From positions 372,001 to 436,000 of the forward strand of contig NZ_PGGV01000037.1 of NCBI RefSeq assembly GCF_002798405.1: a DNA stretch of 64,000 bases, given 5' to 3'. Below the pieces are notes generated by a model that worked only from the letters and a program-made list of their open reading frames with translations, ran no database searches and had not been told where the DNA came from. The position numbers and the translations under genes are program-made. Shown piece after piece: positions 22,159-31,005 of the stretch. The DNA comes from Glycomyces xiaoerkulensis (lineage in GTDB: Bacteria > Actinomycetota > Actinomycetes > Mycobacteriales > Micromonosporaceae). Numbering within the stretch: the first letter of the stretch is position 1; every line of letters starts with the position of its first letter.

Positions 22159-23843
22159 GAAACATCGATCGGATAGCGGAGCAGTACGTCGACGACGTAC
22201 TGGCCATGAGCCCCTTCACGGCCACCCAGATGGGCGTGCCAGGCTCGGACCATCTCATCGACGACCTTTCCCCGGCCGGGCTGGAGCGGGAAGCCGAGCT
22301 GGCACGGGGCGCGATCGCCGAACTCGAGGCGGCCGAACCGGTCGACGAGCGCGAGCGCGCGGCCAAGGAGGCCATGCTGGAGCGCCTCCGGCTCTCGGTC
22401 GAGCGCTACGACTCCGGGGACACCTTCCTGGACCTGAACGTGCTCCACTCCCCGGCCCACGTCGTTCGCATGATCTTCGACCTCATGCCGACCGAAGGGG
22501 AGGAGGCGGTCTCCAACATCGCGGGGCGGCTCTCGGCGGTCCCGGATGCGCTCGCGCAGTACACCGAGACCCTCCGGGCCGAGGCCGCCGCCGGGCGGGT
22601 GCCGGCCAAGCGGCAGGTCCTCGAGGTCGCCAAGCACTGCGACAACTGGAACGGCGCGGGCGGCGACGACTTCTGGTCGAACCTGGCCGGGCGCTGCACG
22701 GTCGACGGCGAGCCGATCACCTCCGGCCCGCTGAAGATCAAGCTCGGCAACGGCACCGCGATGGCGCGTTGGGCCGTCACCAGGTTCGCGAACTTCCTGC
22801 GCGACGAGCTGGCACCGCAGGCCCCGGAGAAGGACGCGGTCGGCCGCGACCGGTATTCGCGGGCGTCGCGCTTCTTCATCGGCGCCGAGATCGATCTGGA
22901 GGAGACCTATCGGTGGGGCTGGCAGGAGCTGGCGCGGCTGGAGTCCGAGATGCTCGAGGTGGCCGGGCGGATCAAGCCCGGAGCACCGATCGAGGAGGTC
23001 TTCGACCACCTCGACGGCGACCCCGAGCAGACCATGACCGACAAGGAGGCCTTCCGCGACTGGATGCAGGACCTGGCCGACCGCACCGTCGCCGAGATGG
23101 CCGACAAGCACTTCGACATCCCCGAACCGGTGCGGCGCATCGAGTGCAAGATCGCGCCGACCGAGGACGGGGCGATCTACTACACCGGCCCGAGCGAGGA
23201 CTTCTCGCGACCGGGACAGATGTGGTGGTCGGTGCCCGGAGGGCAGGGCAGCTTCGCCAAGTGGCGCGAGATCACCACCGTCTACCACGAGGGCGTGCCC
23301 GGCCACCACCTGCAGATCGGCCAGACCATGGCCCGCTCGGAGCTGCTCAACCGGTTCCAGCGCACCATGCTCTTCTCCTCGGGCCACGCCGAGGGCTGGG
23401 CGCTCTACGCCGAGCGCCTGATGGACGACCTGGGCTACTACGAGGACAACCCGGCCGGGAAGCTCGGCATGCTCGACGGGCAGGCGATGCGGGCCGCGCG
23501 CGTGATCGTCGACATCGGACTGCACTGCGAGTTCCCGATCCCCGAGGACAACCCGTTCGGCTGGCGGCCGGGCGAGCAGTGGGACGGCGACAAGATGTTC
23601 GAGTTCATGCGCGCCCACTGCCGCGTCGAAGACGACATGCTCCGCTTCGAGTGCAACCGCTACCTCGGCTGGCCGGGGCAGGCACCGTCCTACAAGGTCG
23701 GCGAGCGCCTGTGGATGCAGGCCCGCGACGAGTACGCGGCCCGCAAGGGCGACCGGTACAGCCTCAGGCGGTTTCACACCGACGCCCTGAACCTCGGGGC
23801 GATGGGCCTGGGCCCATTCGCCGAGGCCCTCAAGCGCCTCTGA
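22155..23843 (+). CDS. DUF885 family zinc metallopeptidase-like protein
   Basis: A 562-residue protein of the DUF885 family. The zinc-site motif YHEGVPGHHLQIGQT is at about residue 377, and a downstream glutamate lies in SGHAEGWALYAERLMDDLG near residue 415, the two-part arrangement typical of the family. The rest is helical with no signal peptide or membrane segment, so it is cytoplasmic. Members behave as M32-like carboxy- or oligopeptidases; the substrate is unknown. It is the last gene of a three-gene overlapping unit and is followed by a strong hairpin (23,851-23,874). Confidence 0.82.
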   Translation: MRNIDRIAEQYVDDVLAMSPFTATQMGVPGSDHLIDDLSPAGLEREAELARGAIAELEAAEPVDERERAAKEAMLERLRLSVERYDSGDTFLDLNVLHSPAHVVRMIFDLMPTEGEEAVSNIAGRLSAVPDALAQYTETLRAEAAAGRVPAKRQVLEVAKHCDNWNGAGGDDFWSNLAGRCTVDGEPITSGPLKIKLGNGTAMARWAVTRFANFLRDELAPQAPEKDAVGRDRYSRASRFFIGAEIDLEETYRWGWQELARLESEMLEVAGRIKPGAPIEEVFDHLDGDPEQTMTDKEAFRDWMQDLADRTVAEMADKHFDIPEPVRRIECKIAPTEDGAIYYTGPSEDFSRPGQMWWSVPGGQGSFAKWREITTVYHEGVPGHHLQIGQTMARSELLNRFQRTMLFSSGHAEGWALYAERLMDDLGYYEDNPAGKLGMLDGQAMRAARVIVDIGLHCEFPIPEDNPFGWRPGEQWDGDKMFEFMRAHCRVEDDMLRFECNRYLGWPGQAPSYKVGERLWMQARDEYAARKGDRYSLRRFHTDALNLGAMGLGPFAEALKRL

Positions 23844-23850
23844 GGGCCCC

Positions 23851-23874
23851 GGGGCGGCGGCTCTCCGCCGCCCC
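23851..23874 (+). terminator. 10-bp GC hairpin after the DUF885 gene
   Basis: GGGGCGGCGG-CTCT-CCGCCGCCCC is a perfect 10-bp stem with a tetraloop, 7 nt after the stop. It has no U-tract, as is common for actinobacterial terminators. Confidence 0.65.
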
Positions 23875-23970
23875 GCCCCATGAGGACCGCATTGACGGAT
23901 CTCCCACCCCCGCAGCGACTACGATGATTCGCGACCAACGCAAACCCCCGAAACGCTCAGGAACATCTGA

Positions 23971-25725
23971 ATGAACGAAACCTCGCCCCCGAGACGCCGT
24001 GCGCGAAACCGAATCGCGGCGGCCACCGCCGCCGCCTTCGGCGCCGCGCTCCTGGTGTCGCCGGGTGCCGCCGGCGCGCAGGACGAGGCCGAGTGCGCCG
24101 CGCTCGGCGACAACCCCATGAAGTCGGACATCGGCGCGGCCTTCGAAGCAGCCGTCGCCTGCGGCGTGGAAGTCCGCATCAAGAACCGTTCGTACCCCTA
24201 CTCGACCTACCGGGTGACGCCCGAAGGCCAGTTGAAACTGACCGCGACCGGGTCTCCTTCACAGGCATTTCGGGACGAGGGCGTGCCCGATCCGACGCTC
24301 GTGGACTACTACGGCTCCCTCGTGCAGGACCGCTCGCCCTGGTATCTCTTCTTGCGCTACACCGACGACTACTACCCGCTCATCGAGTCGCACGGTGGCA
24401 GCACGCTGGACTGGAAGGGCGAGATCCCCGTTCCGACGTACTCGGGAACCGAGGCCGTCTACGACGGACTCGGCGACGGGGTCGACCTCTCAGTCGACGT
24501 CGGTGTCTCCTCCTCGGAGGTGCGCTTCGACGTTGCGAACCCGAGTGCATGGAGCGAGCTCTCGAACGGCCTCGTCGTCGGCTACCCGGAGACGGCGAAC
24601 GTCGACGGGGACATCATCGAATTCCACGGCTCGGACGACCCCTTCCTTTCGACCGAGCGAACCACGCCGTTCACGGTTCGCACCGCCGGTGGGAACGTCG
24701 AACGCGCCACCCTCGATCTGGCCGCCGACGGCACGCTCACGATGAGCCTGCCGGACGGGTTCCTCGAGGACGCCTCCTTCCCGATGACCGTCTCGACGCA
24801 GTTGACTCTGACCGACTACGGAGTCGGTGAGTGGGGCGCAGTCACCTCGGCCTCCCCCGACGAGGCGCTGTACCGCGGTGGAGCGGGATTCGACGCGCCG
24901 TACTTCCAGGCCGCCGGAGAAAGCGGAAGTGCAGTGGTCGGGGAGTACTGCGACGCCCTGCTCGGCGCCGGTTGCACGACGTCGTCCGACGGAGCCGCCT
25001 ACTGGAACTTCCAGTGGCCCGTCTCCGGACGCGACCGACTGCCCGACTACTCGTTCGACTACACCTTCCCGGTGGACTCTGCGAGCTTCCGGGTCGACGC
25101 GGCCGCGGGAACCACATGCGTCGCACCGCCCCTTCATCGCACCGCCGAGTACACACCAGCGGCCACATGGAACACGCGTCCCGGCCCGACCGGGGTGCCG
25201 GAGAATGGCACGTGCAGCGAAGGCACGGCCGTATACGACGTCACCGATCTGCTCCCCGAACGGTGGGTGGACGAGGACGAGGACGCGGCCGACCGGATCA
25301 CCCTCGGGATGCCCGGCAGTGCGGAAACCGCCCGGTTCGAAGGCGACACCGCCCGCTTCGAGATCGTTTTCGATATCGCAGGGGTCTACGCCTATCGGCA
25401 CTGCTCCACGGATCCGGATTCACCCAACACCTACGGCGCATCCGATCAGGAGTACGGGCAGATCTACGTCAATGCCTGGAAGCCGGACGAGATAGACCTC
25501 GGGCTCACCTTCACCGCGACGTTCCGCGACGCGGCCACGGGTGCGGCGGTGCTGACGACCGAGCCACATGATGTGGTCCTCGAGAACACCTCGACCCGTG
25601 CCCTCGACCCGGCGGATGCGCTGGAGAGCGGCAGTTACGAAGTGACGTACGAGCTCTCATCGACGACCACGGGGTTCAATCGCACTACCGGCCCCTGCCA
25701 TATGACCGTCGACACTTCCGAATAG
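23971..25725 (+). CDS. Secreted DNRLRE-like domain protein
   Basis: A 584-residue exported protein. The signal peptide has a basic n-region (RRRARNR), an Ala-rich core (AAATAAAFGAALLVS) and a likely cut after AGA. Residues ~300-470 resemble the DNRLRE/CBM-like β-domain, with the characteristic phrase AATWNTRPG and YDVTDLLP. In actinobacteria this domain usually sits at the N-terminus of very large Rhs/YD-repeat proteins, but here no repeats or toxin follow. The remainder is β-rich with paired cysteines. It may bind surface carbohydrate; function is inferred. CAGGAA precedes the ATG. Confidence 0.65.
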   Translation: MNETSPPRRRARNRIAAATAAAFGAALLVSPGAAGAQDEAECAALGDNPMKSDIGAAFEAAVACGVEVRIKNRSYPYSTYRVTPEGQLKLTATGSPSQAFRDEGVPDPTLVDYYGSLVQDRSPWYLFLRYTDDYYPLIESHGGSTLDWKGEIPVPTYSGTEAVYDGLGDGVDLSVDVGVSSSEVRFDVANPSAWSELSNGLVVGYPETANVDGDIIEFHGSDDPFLSTERTTPFTVRTAGGNVERATLDLAADGTLTMSLPDGFLEDASFPMTVSTQLTLTDYGVGEWGAVTSASPDEALYRGGAGFDAPYFQAAGESGSAVVGEYCDALLGAGCTTSSDGAAYWNFQWPVSGRDRLPDYSFDYTFPVDSASFRVDAAAGTTCVAPPLHRTAEYTPAATWNTRPGPTGVPENGTCSEGTAVYDVTDLLPERWVDEDEDAADRITLGMPGSAETARFEGDTARFEIVFDIAGVYAYRHCSTDPDSPNTYGASDQEYGQIYVNAWKPDEIDLGLTFTATFRDAATGAAVLTTEPHDVVLENTSTRALDPADALESGSYEVTYELSSTTTGFNRTTGPCHMTVDTSE

Positions 25726-25748
25726 GTCTCCATCGACAAAGAAGGTGC

Positions 25749-25780
25749 GGGCCGCGGTCGATCGTCCCCGACCGCGGCCC
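25749..25780. terminator. Bidirectional hairpin between convergent genes
   Basis: GGGCCGCGGTC and GACCGCGGCCC form an 11-bp stem with a 10-nt loop between the stop codons of the secreted protein (25,725) and the AlkZ-like gene (25,789). Confidence 0.65.
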
Positions 25781-25788
25781 TCATTCGC

Positions 25789-26931
25789 TCAAGCGTGGTC
25801 GAGGCCGAGCTCCATTTCGTCGCGCTCGTACCAGGCGCGGAGGCGGTCGGCACCGCGGCGCATCGCGGCGACCTCGGCCGCGGTGAAGCCTCGCAGCCGG
25901 TAGGTCTCGATCTCGACCCGATGCGCCTTCACCGTCGCCTTCCAATGCCCGATCAGTTGGCCGTCGAGCAGGATCGCCGAATTGAAGCGGGGCCGGTCGG
26001 GGAACATCGCCGTCGGCACCGAATGGTGCATCACCCAGTCCTTGGTGTCGGTGTACGAGCACAGCATCTCGTCGAAGCCCTGGACGAAGTCCACCACCGG
26101 GCCGCCCTCGTCCGACTCCGGCGGGTCCACCTCGTAGTAGCAGGTCCGGCCCTCCATCTCGACGGACTTGAGGTCCAGATCGGCCAGCGCGGCCTTGGCG
26201 TCGGCGACCTTCAGGCTCGACCAGCGGGTGAAGTCCTTCAGCGTCGCCGGTCCGCGCGAGGTGAAGAAGCGCCTCGCCAGCTCCCGGACGGCCTCGTCCT
26301 TGTCCATGCCGGAGGCGGGGACCCGCTCGTCGAAGTTCGCGTACGTCTGCTGCCGGCCCTTCGGGACGCCTGAGCAGATCGCCGCCTTGAGTTCGGCGTG
26401 CATGAGGATGTAGGTGAACTGCTGGTTGGTCGGCTCGCTCACGCCGGCCTCGACCAGTTCGGCGCGTGCCTCCTCGCGCGTCAGGTGGCGTCCTCCGGCG
26501 GTGGCCTCGGCGAGGATCGCGTCGCAGCGGTCGAAGAACGCCTCGTCGAAGCCGTGGCCGCGGGACATCGAGGCGAGCGGCATGAGGACCCGGTCGGCGG
26601 TGGCGCTGAGCATCATGCGGATGTCGCCGACCGGCACGGTGTGCCAGGTGGGGCGCAGCACGTGGGTGCGGATCACCTCCCCGTCGGCGACGAGCGCGTC
26701 GACCGCTCCGGCCGGGGCGAAGGCGCCGTCCCCGTCGCCGGGTTCGGAGCGCATCGCGGGAGTGAGCTTGTAGGAGTTGACCTCCTGGGACTGGACGGCA
26801 CCGAGGTGGGCGCAGGCTTCGAGCGGGGAGGCCCACTTGGGGCCCCGGAGCCGCTGGGCGTGGGCGCGCCAGGCGGCGACGTAACCGGCTGCGTGTTCCG
26901 TTTCGTTTCCGGCTGATCTGGTGGGCATCAT
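25789..26931 (-). CDS. Winged-helix DNA-binding protein, AlkZ/YcaQ-like
   Basis: A 380-residue protein of the HTH_42 (winged helix DNA-binding, DUF1006) family. The N-terminus has LGAVQSQEVNSYKLTPAMR, whose Q-x-Q corresponds to the catalytic QxQ/D position of AlkZ-type DNA glycosylases. It continues with VIRTHVLRPTWHTVPVGDIR and ends WYERDEMELGLD. AlkZ excises bases from alkylated or cross-linked DNA; many relatives are uncharacterised. If active, it would repair alkylation or cross-link damage. It is divergent from the 27,026 gene with a 94-bp shared promoter gap. Confidence 0.7.
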   Translation of the reverse strand: MMPTRSAGNETEHAAGYVAAWRAHAQRLRGPKWASPLEACAHLGAVQSQEVNSYKLTPAMRSEPGDGDGAFAPAGAVDALVADGEVIRTHVLRPTWHTVPVGDIRMMLSATADRVLMPLASMSRGHGFDEAFFDRCDAILAEATAGGRHLTREEARAELVEAGVSEPTNQQFTYILMHAELKAAICSGVPKGRQQTYANFDERVPASGMDKDEAVRELARRFFTSRGPATLKDFTRWSSLKVADAKAALADLDLKSVEMEGRTCYYEVDPPESDEGGPVVDFVQGFDEMLCSYTDTKDWVMHHSVPTAMFPDRPRFNSAILLDGQLIGHWKATVKAHRVEIETYRLRGFTAAEVAAMRRGADRLRAWYERDEMELGLDHA

Positions 26932-27025
26932 CGCGACATGTTATCGACGGGCTGCGACGCCCAGGATCCACTGAGTCGGGCGGAATCTGTGGACAAAAGT
27001 TGCAAAGAACGGCCACACTTATGGC

Positions 27026-27715
27026 ATGTCGCTACCGCAAGCGGTCCTCAGGCTCGCCAACGACGTCCTCGCCGAAATGAACGACGATGAGCGGCTGGCG
27101 TTCGCCTACGCTCACGGTCCGGCCCTGACCGGGTTCGGCGACGACGCCGAGCTGGTGTGCGTGTGGGACGCCGACGCGGTCCCCGAGGAGGTCCACGTCG
27201 AGGCCGGTCACTTGACGGTGGCGCGGTTCGACGCGCTGCTGGCCGAGCTGGCGCGCGGCGAGGGCTGGCGGGCGCCCGGCGAGGAGCCGCTGCACGTCAT
27301 GGCCCGATTCGCCGAGGGCATTCTCCTGGCCGACGACTCCGAGCTGGGTTCGCACGCCAGGTCCGAGGTCACCGCGTTCCCGCAGGCGCTCGCGGACGCC
27401 TCGCGCGAGGCGGTCGAGACCGAGACCAACGAGATCGCCAAGCGGCTCGTGGACGCCGAGGACCCGTGGGAGCTGGCTGAGACCCTGTCCGGCGGGCTGC
27501 ACCGGGCGTATGTGGCGCTGTTCGCCGCGAGCGGGCATTTCTTCCCCGGCCGCGACCACCGCCGGGAGTACGTCGAGCGGTACTTCCTGGGCGAGGAGGT
27601 GGTGGGGGCCGAGTCGGCACTGTGGGAGGCGCTGGAGGCGCCGCCGGGCGAGCGCGCGGCGGCGGTGCCGGAGGCGTGGCGGGGCCTGGCCGCCGCGGTG
27701 CTGGCGAACTGCTTA
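27026..27715 (+). pseudogene. Nucleotidyltransferase-like gene that has lost its own stop codon
   Basis: The first ~230 codons look like a real protein (MSLPQAVLRLANDVLAEMND, YAHGPALTGFGDDAELVCVW, then GLHRAYVALFAASGHFFPGR). The N-terminal part resembles a nucleotidyltransferase fold but lacks the GS-x-DxD active site. Past codon ~229 the same frame continues with no stop through the whole convergent methyltransferase gene to 28,654, and there it has only antisense-type composition (Gly/Arg/Asp/Val). I therefore end the meaningful part at the methyltransferase stop. Either the true stop was lost to a deletion or frameshift, or the antisense extension is translated. Confidence 0.5.
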
Positions 27716-28531
27716 CCAGCGGCCGGAACGCTGCCTGACCGCCTCGTAGAGCGCGACGGAGCCGGCTGCGGCCGCGTTCAGCGAGGTGGCGGAGCCGCCG
27801 ATCGGGATCCGCACCGTGGCGTCCACGGTCTCCTTCCAGGCCCGGGACATGCCGGCGGCCTCGCGGCCGATGACCAGCAGCGCCGGCAGGGTGAGATCGT
27901 AGTCGGCGATGTCGGTGGCGCCGTCCTCGTCGGCCCCGACCAGGCGGATCGGCTCGCCGGCCTGGTCGGCCAGCCAGCAGGCGACGTCGCGCGGGGAGTC
28001 GGCGTGGGCGACCTTGGTCGAGAACAGCGAGCCGGTGGAGGCCCTGACCGACCGGGGGTCGAACGGGTCGGCGCCGTGCCCGTTGGTGATGACCAGTTCG
28101 GCGCCGAAAGCGTCGGCCGAGCGGATGAGCGAGCCCAGGTTCCCGGGGCTGCCGGGGCGGTCGAACACGATCCCGAGGAAGTCCGGCCCGGCCTTGACCG
28201 AATCGAGGTTCAGGTCCGCCAGGGAGACCACGGCGAGCAGCTCCGGGACGTCCTCGTTCTTCTCCCCGAGCTCGGCCATCAGGTCATGGGAGAGGGCGAA
28301 CCGCTCGGCGCCGACCGCTTCCAGCACGTTCCTCGCCCAGGTCGAGAGGCCCCGGTCGGCGTCGAACAGCAGGCTCTGGAACTCCCACCGGTGCTCGATC
28401 GCCTGGTCGATCGCCCTGACGCCCTGCACCATGAACGCGCCGGCCTGGTTGCGCTTCTTCCGGTTGGTCAGGAGCGCCTCCCACTGCTGGAACCGCGCGT
28501 TCCTGGTGGTCACTCGCAACTGCTTGCCCAT
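27713..28531 (-). CDS. TrmH/SpoU-family RNA 2'-O-methyltransferase
   Basis: A 272-residue SPOUT-class methyltransferase. An N-terminal substrate-binding domain (QQWEALLTNRKKRNQAGAFM) precedes the three family motifs: NLGSLIRSADAFGAE (motif 1), LLVIGREAAGMSRAW (motif 2, with the cofactor-knot glycine) and IPIGGSATSLNAAAAGSVAL (motif 3). These enzymes methylate ribose 2'-OH in rRNA or tRNA with S-adenosylmethionine. The residue target is not predictable. The ATG at 28,531 is preferred over longer extensions because the domain begins there. It converges on the 27,026 gene, whose frame runs through it. Confidence 0.87.
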   Translation of the reverse strand: MGKQLRVTTRNARFQQWEALLTNRKKRNQAGAFMVQGVRAIDQAIEHRWEFQSLLFDADRGLSTWARNVLEAVGAERFALSHDLMAELGEKNEDVPELLAVVSLADLNLDSVKAGPDFLGIVFDRPGSPGNLGSLIRSADAFGAELVITNGHGADPFDPRSVRASTGSLFSTKVAHADSPRDVACWLADQAGEPIRLVGADEDGATDIADYDLTLPALLVIGREAAGMSRAWKETVDATVRIPIGGSATSLNAAAAGSVALYEAVRQRSGRW

Positions 28532-28697
28532 TTGCCCGCATCTCCCTCGCATCGCCCCGAACGCCCATTCTACGAACCGCGCCGGTTCGTACCGGTGGCC
28601 CGAAGCCTGATGACTCAGGGCACAAGGGGATACCCGCTTGCAGCACGGTTCTAAGCACGGGTAAGCTGGTGCTCGGCTCGGCCGCAAGGCCGGGCGG

Positions 28698-28773
28698 GCG
28701 CCCCTAGCTCAACGGATAGAGCATCTGACTACGGATCAGAAGGTTGGGGGTTCGAATCCCTCGGGGCGCGCCA
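28698..28773 (+). tRNA. tRNA-Arg(ACG)
   Basis: A complete cloverleaf: acceptor GCGCCCC/GGGGCGC, D-arm with AGCTCAACGGATAGAGC, anticodon stem-loop TCTGA-CTACGGA-TCAGA (anticodon ACG, read as ICG), T-loop GGTTCGAATCC, discriminator G, and an encoded CCA at 28,771-28,773. A hairpin terminator follows. No displaced second copy of its 3' end was found in the window, so there is no sign of an element inserted here. Confidence 0.95.
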
Positions 28774-28813
28774 GAACAAAGCTTCGCTGCAGGCAGGAGC
28801 ACATAGGCAAGAA

Positions 28814-28843
28814 GCAACGGCCGGGCTCATGCTCGGCCGTTGC
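28814..28843 (+). terminator. Terminator hairpin after tRNA-Arg
   Basis: GCAACGGCCG and CGGCCGTTGC form a perfect 10-bp stem with a 10-nt loop, 41 bp after the tRNA. Confidence 0.65.
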
Positions 28844-29004
28844 GCATTCATCACCAATGCCATCGAGGCTTCGCCACGAGAACCAGGGTGAGTGCTTGTT
28901 TGTCGACGGTGATGCCGGCGCTCGACGACGCGGCACCCATACGTGGCGACGCCGTCCCCAATCCGGCGTGGATCGTTGAGCACGCACCGGCCCTCCCCGG
29001 CGGG

Positions 29005-31005
29005 TCAGCCTGGGGTGCTGCGAGTGAAGTCGCCGCGGTCGATCCAGCCTTTGCCTTCGGCGGCGATGCCTTCGAGGATCCGCAGCGCGTGCTCGAACCC
29101 GGCGGCACTGAGGTTCATCTCGGAGAGGTCGTCAGGGAAGTCGACTTCGTCCGACTGCATCGTTTCCCGATGTGATTCCGGATTGCCAGCGGCGGTGACC
29201 TCGATCTTCCTGATCGGGCCGTTCGTCAAGGTCAGTTCGAGGGTATAGCCGTCATCGGCTTCCTCGGCCACGTGCACTGAGGACAGCGCGTCGAATCGGT
29301 AGTTGCTGCGCGTCTGGCCGTTGAAGGAAGCCTGCTCGAAGTTCAACTCAGAACTCACCTCGCGAACCCCGTCCTTGGTGATCAGGAACAGCCGCAGGTC
29401 GTACTTGGAGTACCGCCACGGCCCGCCCCGCGCCCGACCGGCCTTCGCTCCGCCTGCGTGCCCGTGGAGGACGGCGTGCGCGATGACGTCACTCCATGAC
29501 AACCGGTACAGCCGAAGCGCCTCGTCGATCAGGATCGTCTTGTCGCAGTTGAGCCAGGTCTCCATCTCGCTCTCACTCGGCCGAATCGAGTCCAGTTTGC
29601 CCTTCCAGCGGAGGTAGGCGTCATGCCGTTCGCTACTGCGCCGCTCGAATTCCGCCCTCTCGTCGTCATAGCGGCGCTCCTCGCTGCGGATGTGGCACCA
29701 CTGCCGGGCGGCGTACAGGCCGCTGAAGGCGGCGCAGGCGACCGCGGACGAGGCGGTCAGCGGGGCGACCGGGAGGGCCGAAGCGACGACGAACAGCGCG
29801 GCGCCGGCCGTGACCGTCAGCGCCGACACGCTTCGGGCCCGAATGGTGGGCGCGACGCGGTGGCATTCCCGGTAATCGTTGAGGGTGCCCGCCGACGATC
29901 GTCGCCTGACGTCTTTGGCGAGGTAGGCGATTAGCCAGCGCACTCGGCCGACGGGAACGCGTTGTTCGCGGTAGAGCTCGACGATCTCGTCGCGCAGGCG
30001 GCCGCGGATGCCGTCGGTCTCGGCCAGCCACACGGTGTAGTCGATCCCGTGAGGCCGGTACATGGCGAAGTAGTGGTCGAACGCACGGCTCACGTCCCTG
30101 GCGAAGCCGGTCCCGCGGGGGCGGCTCCCGGCGGAGTGAACGGAGTCGCGGCGATCTTCGAGCTTGATCCGGGCGGTGCGGTAGTGCCATTCGAAGGCGG
30201 CGCGAACACCGACCCAGCCGGTGGCAAGGGCGGCCAGGTACGCCAGCAGCGCCACCGCGTCGCCGTTGGACAGCAGCAGCCATCCGAGGTATCCGACTGC
30301 GAGTGCCGACAGCAGTGCGGCGGCCGTCGCGTACGGCTTGTCCAACGGATCGACCCGCGGTGCCTCCGGGCCCAGGGCCCGCGCCGGGATCGGTACGGGG
30401 TGGAAGTAGGCCCACACCCGGTTCACGCGGTCGCCACCGGCGCGGCCGGGCTCTGCCCGCCGCCTCGCCTCCTCCCAGAGTTTGTCCTGAGTGGCGCCGG
30501 AGAGCACCATTTGCAGGTGGCGCTGGATCGAGGCGAGCAGGTCCGGCTCCAGTGCCAGAATCTTCTTCTCCGCGGCGTCGACGCTGCCGCCTCCGCCGCT
30601 CAGGTGCGCGGTCAGTTCGCTGATCGCCTCCAAGGCGCTGCGATACTTCCCTTCAGGGTAGGCCCGGATGTCTTCGGCGAGCTTGTCGAGGCGATCGCGT
30701 TCGAGACGTTCCAGGTCCCGATAGGACCGCTTGCTGAACATCGCCAGCACCCAGTGGAACCGGACCTCGGCGTCGTCGAGGCCGGTGGCCATCGCTTCGC
30801 CGATCAGGTCTCGGGCTTTGAACGGGACGCCGTCGTTCAAGAATCGCAGACCGAGTTCGTACCGCTGCTTCGGTGTCTCACCCGCGACCTGCTGATAGAC
30901 GTTGACGTCGTGGACCACCCGCGCCTGGATGCCGACCGAGGCTCCCGACTCGGCGACGTTGCGGGTCGAGTCGTGCGAGGCCGACCTCGCAGGGGCGGAG
31001 GTCAT
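29005..31005 (-). CDS. Membrane protein with N-terminal SVGIQA adaptor module, conflict-system partner
   Basis: A 666-residue protein. Near residue 22 it has SVGIQARVVHDVNVYQQVAG, the same kind of short β-module as in the neighbouring nucleosidase protein (SVGIQAANVSESTVRM). A TPR-like helical region follows (RYELGLRFLNDGVPFKARDL, EVRFHWVLAMFSKRSY). Two pairs of membrane helices lie at about residues 225-270 and 395-440, separated and followed by charged segments. The C-terminus has a β-rich domain (SKYDLRLFLITKDGVREVSS). I know of similar N-termini in actinobacterial conflict-type proteins. Its ATG overlaps the nucleosidase stop (ATGA). It may recruit the soluble partner to the membrane. The function is unknown. 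Confidence 0.6.
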   Translation of the reverse strand: MTSAPARSASHDSTRNVAESGASVGIQARVVHDVNVYQQVAGETPKQRYELGLRFLNDGVPFKARDLIGEAMATGLDDAEVRFHWVLAMFSKRSYRDLERLERDRLDKLAEDIRAYPEGKYRSALEAISELTAHLSGGGGSVDAAEKKILALEPDLLASIQRHLQMVLSGATQDKLWEEARRRAEPGRAGGDRVNRVWAYFHPVPIPARALGPEAPRVDPLDKPYATAAALLSALAVGYLGWLLLSNGDAVALLAYLAALATGWVGVRAAFEWHYRTARIKLEDRRDSVHSAGSRPRGTGFARDVSRAFDHYFAMYRPHGIDYTVWLAETDGIRGRLRDEIVELYREQRVPVGRVRWLIAYLAKDVRRRSSAGTLNDYRECHRVAPTIRARSVSALTVTAGAALFVVASALPVAPLTASSAVACAAFSGLYAARQWCHIRSEERRYDDERAEFERRSSERHDAYLRWKGKLDSIRPSESEMETWLNCDKTILIDEALRLYRLSWSDVIAHAVLHGHAGGAKAGRARGGPWRYSKYDLRLFLITKDGVREVSSELNFEQASFNGQTRSNYRFDALSSVHVAEEADDGYTLELTLTNGPIRKIEVTAAGNPESHRETMQSDEVDFPDDLSEMNLSAAGFEHALRILEGIAAEGKGWIDRGDFTRSTPG

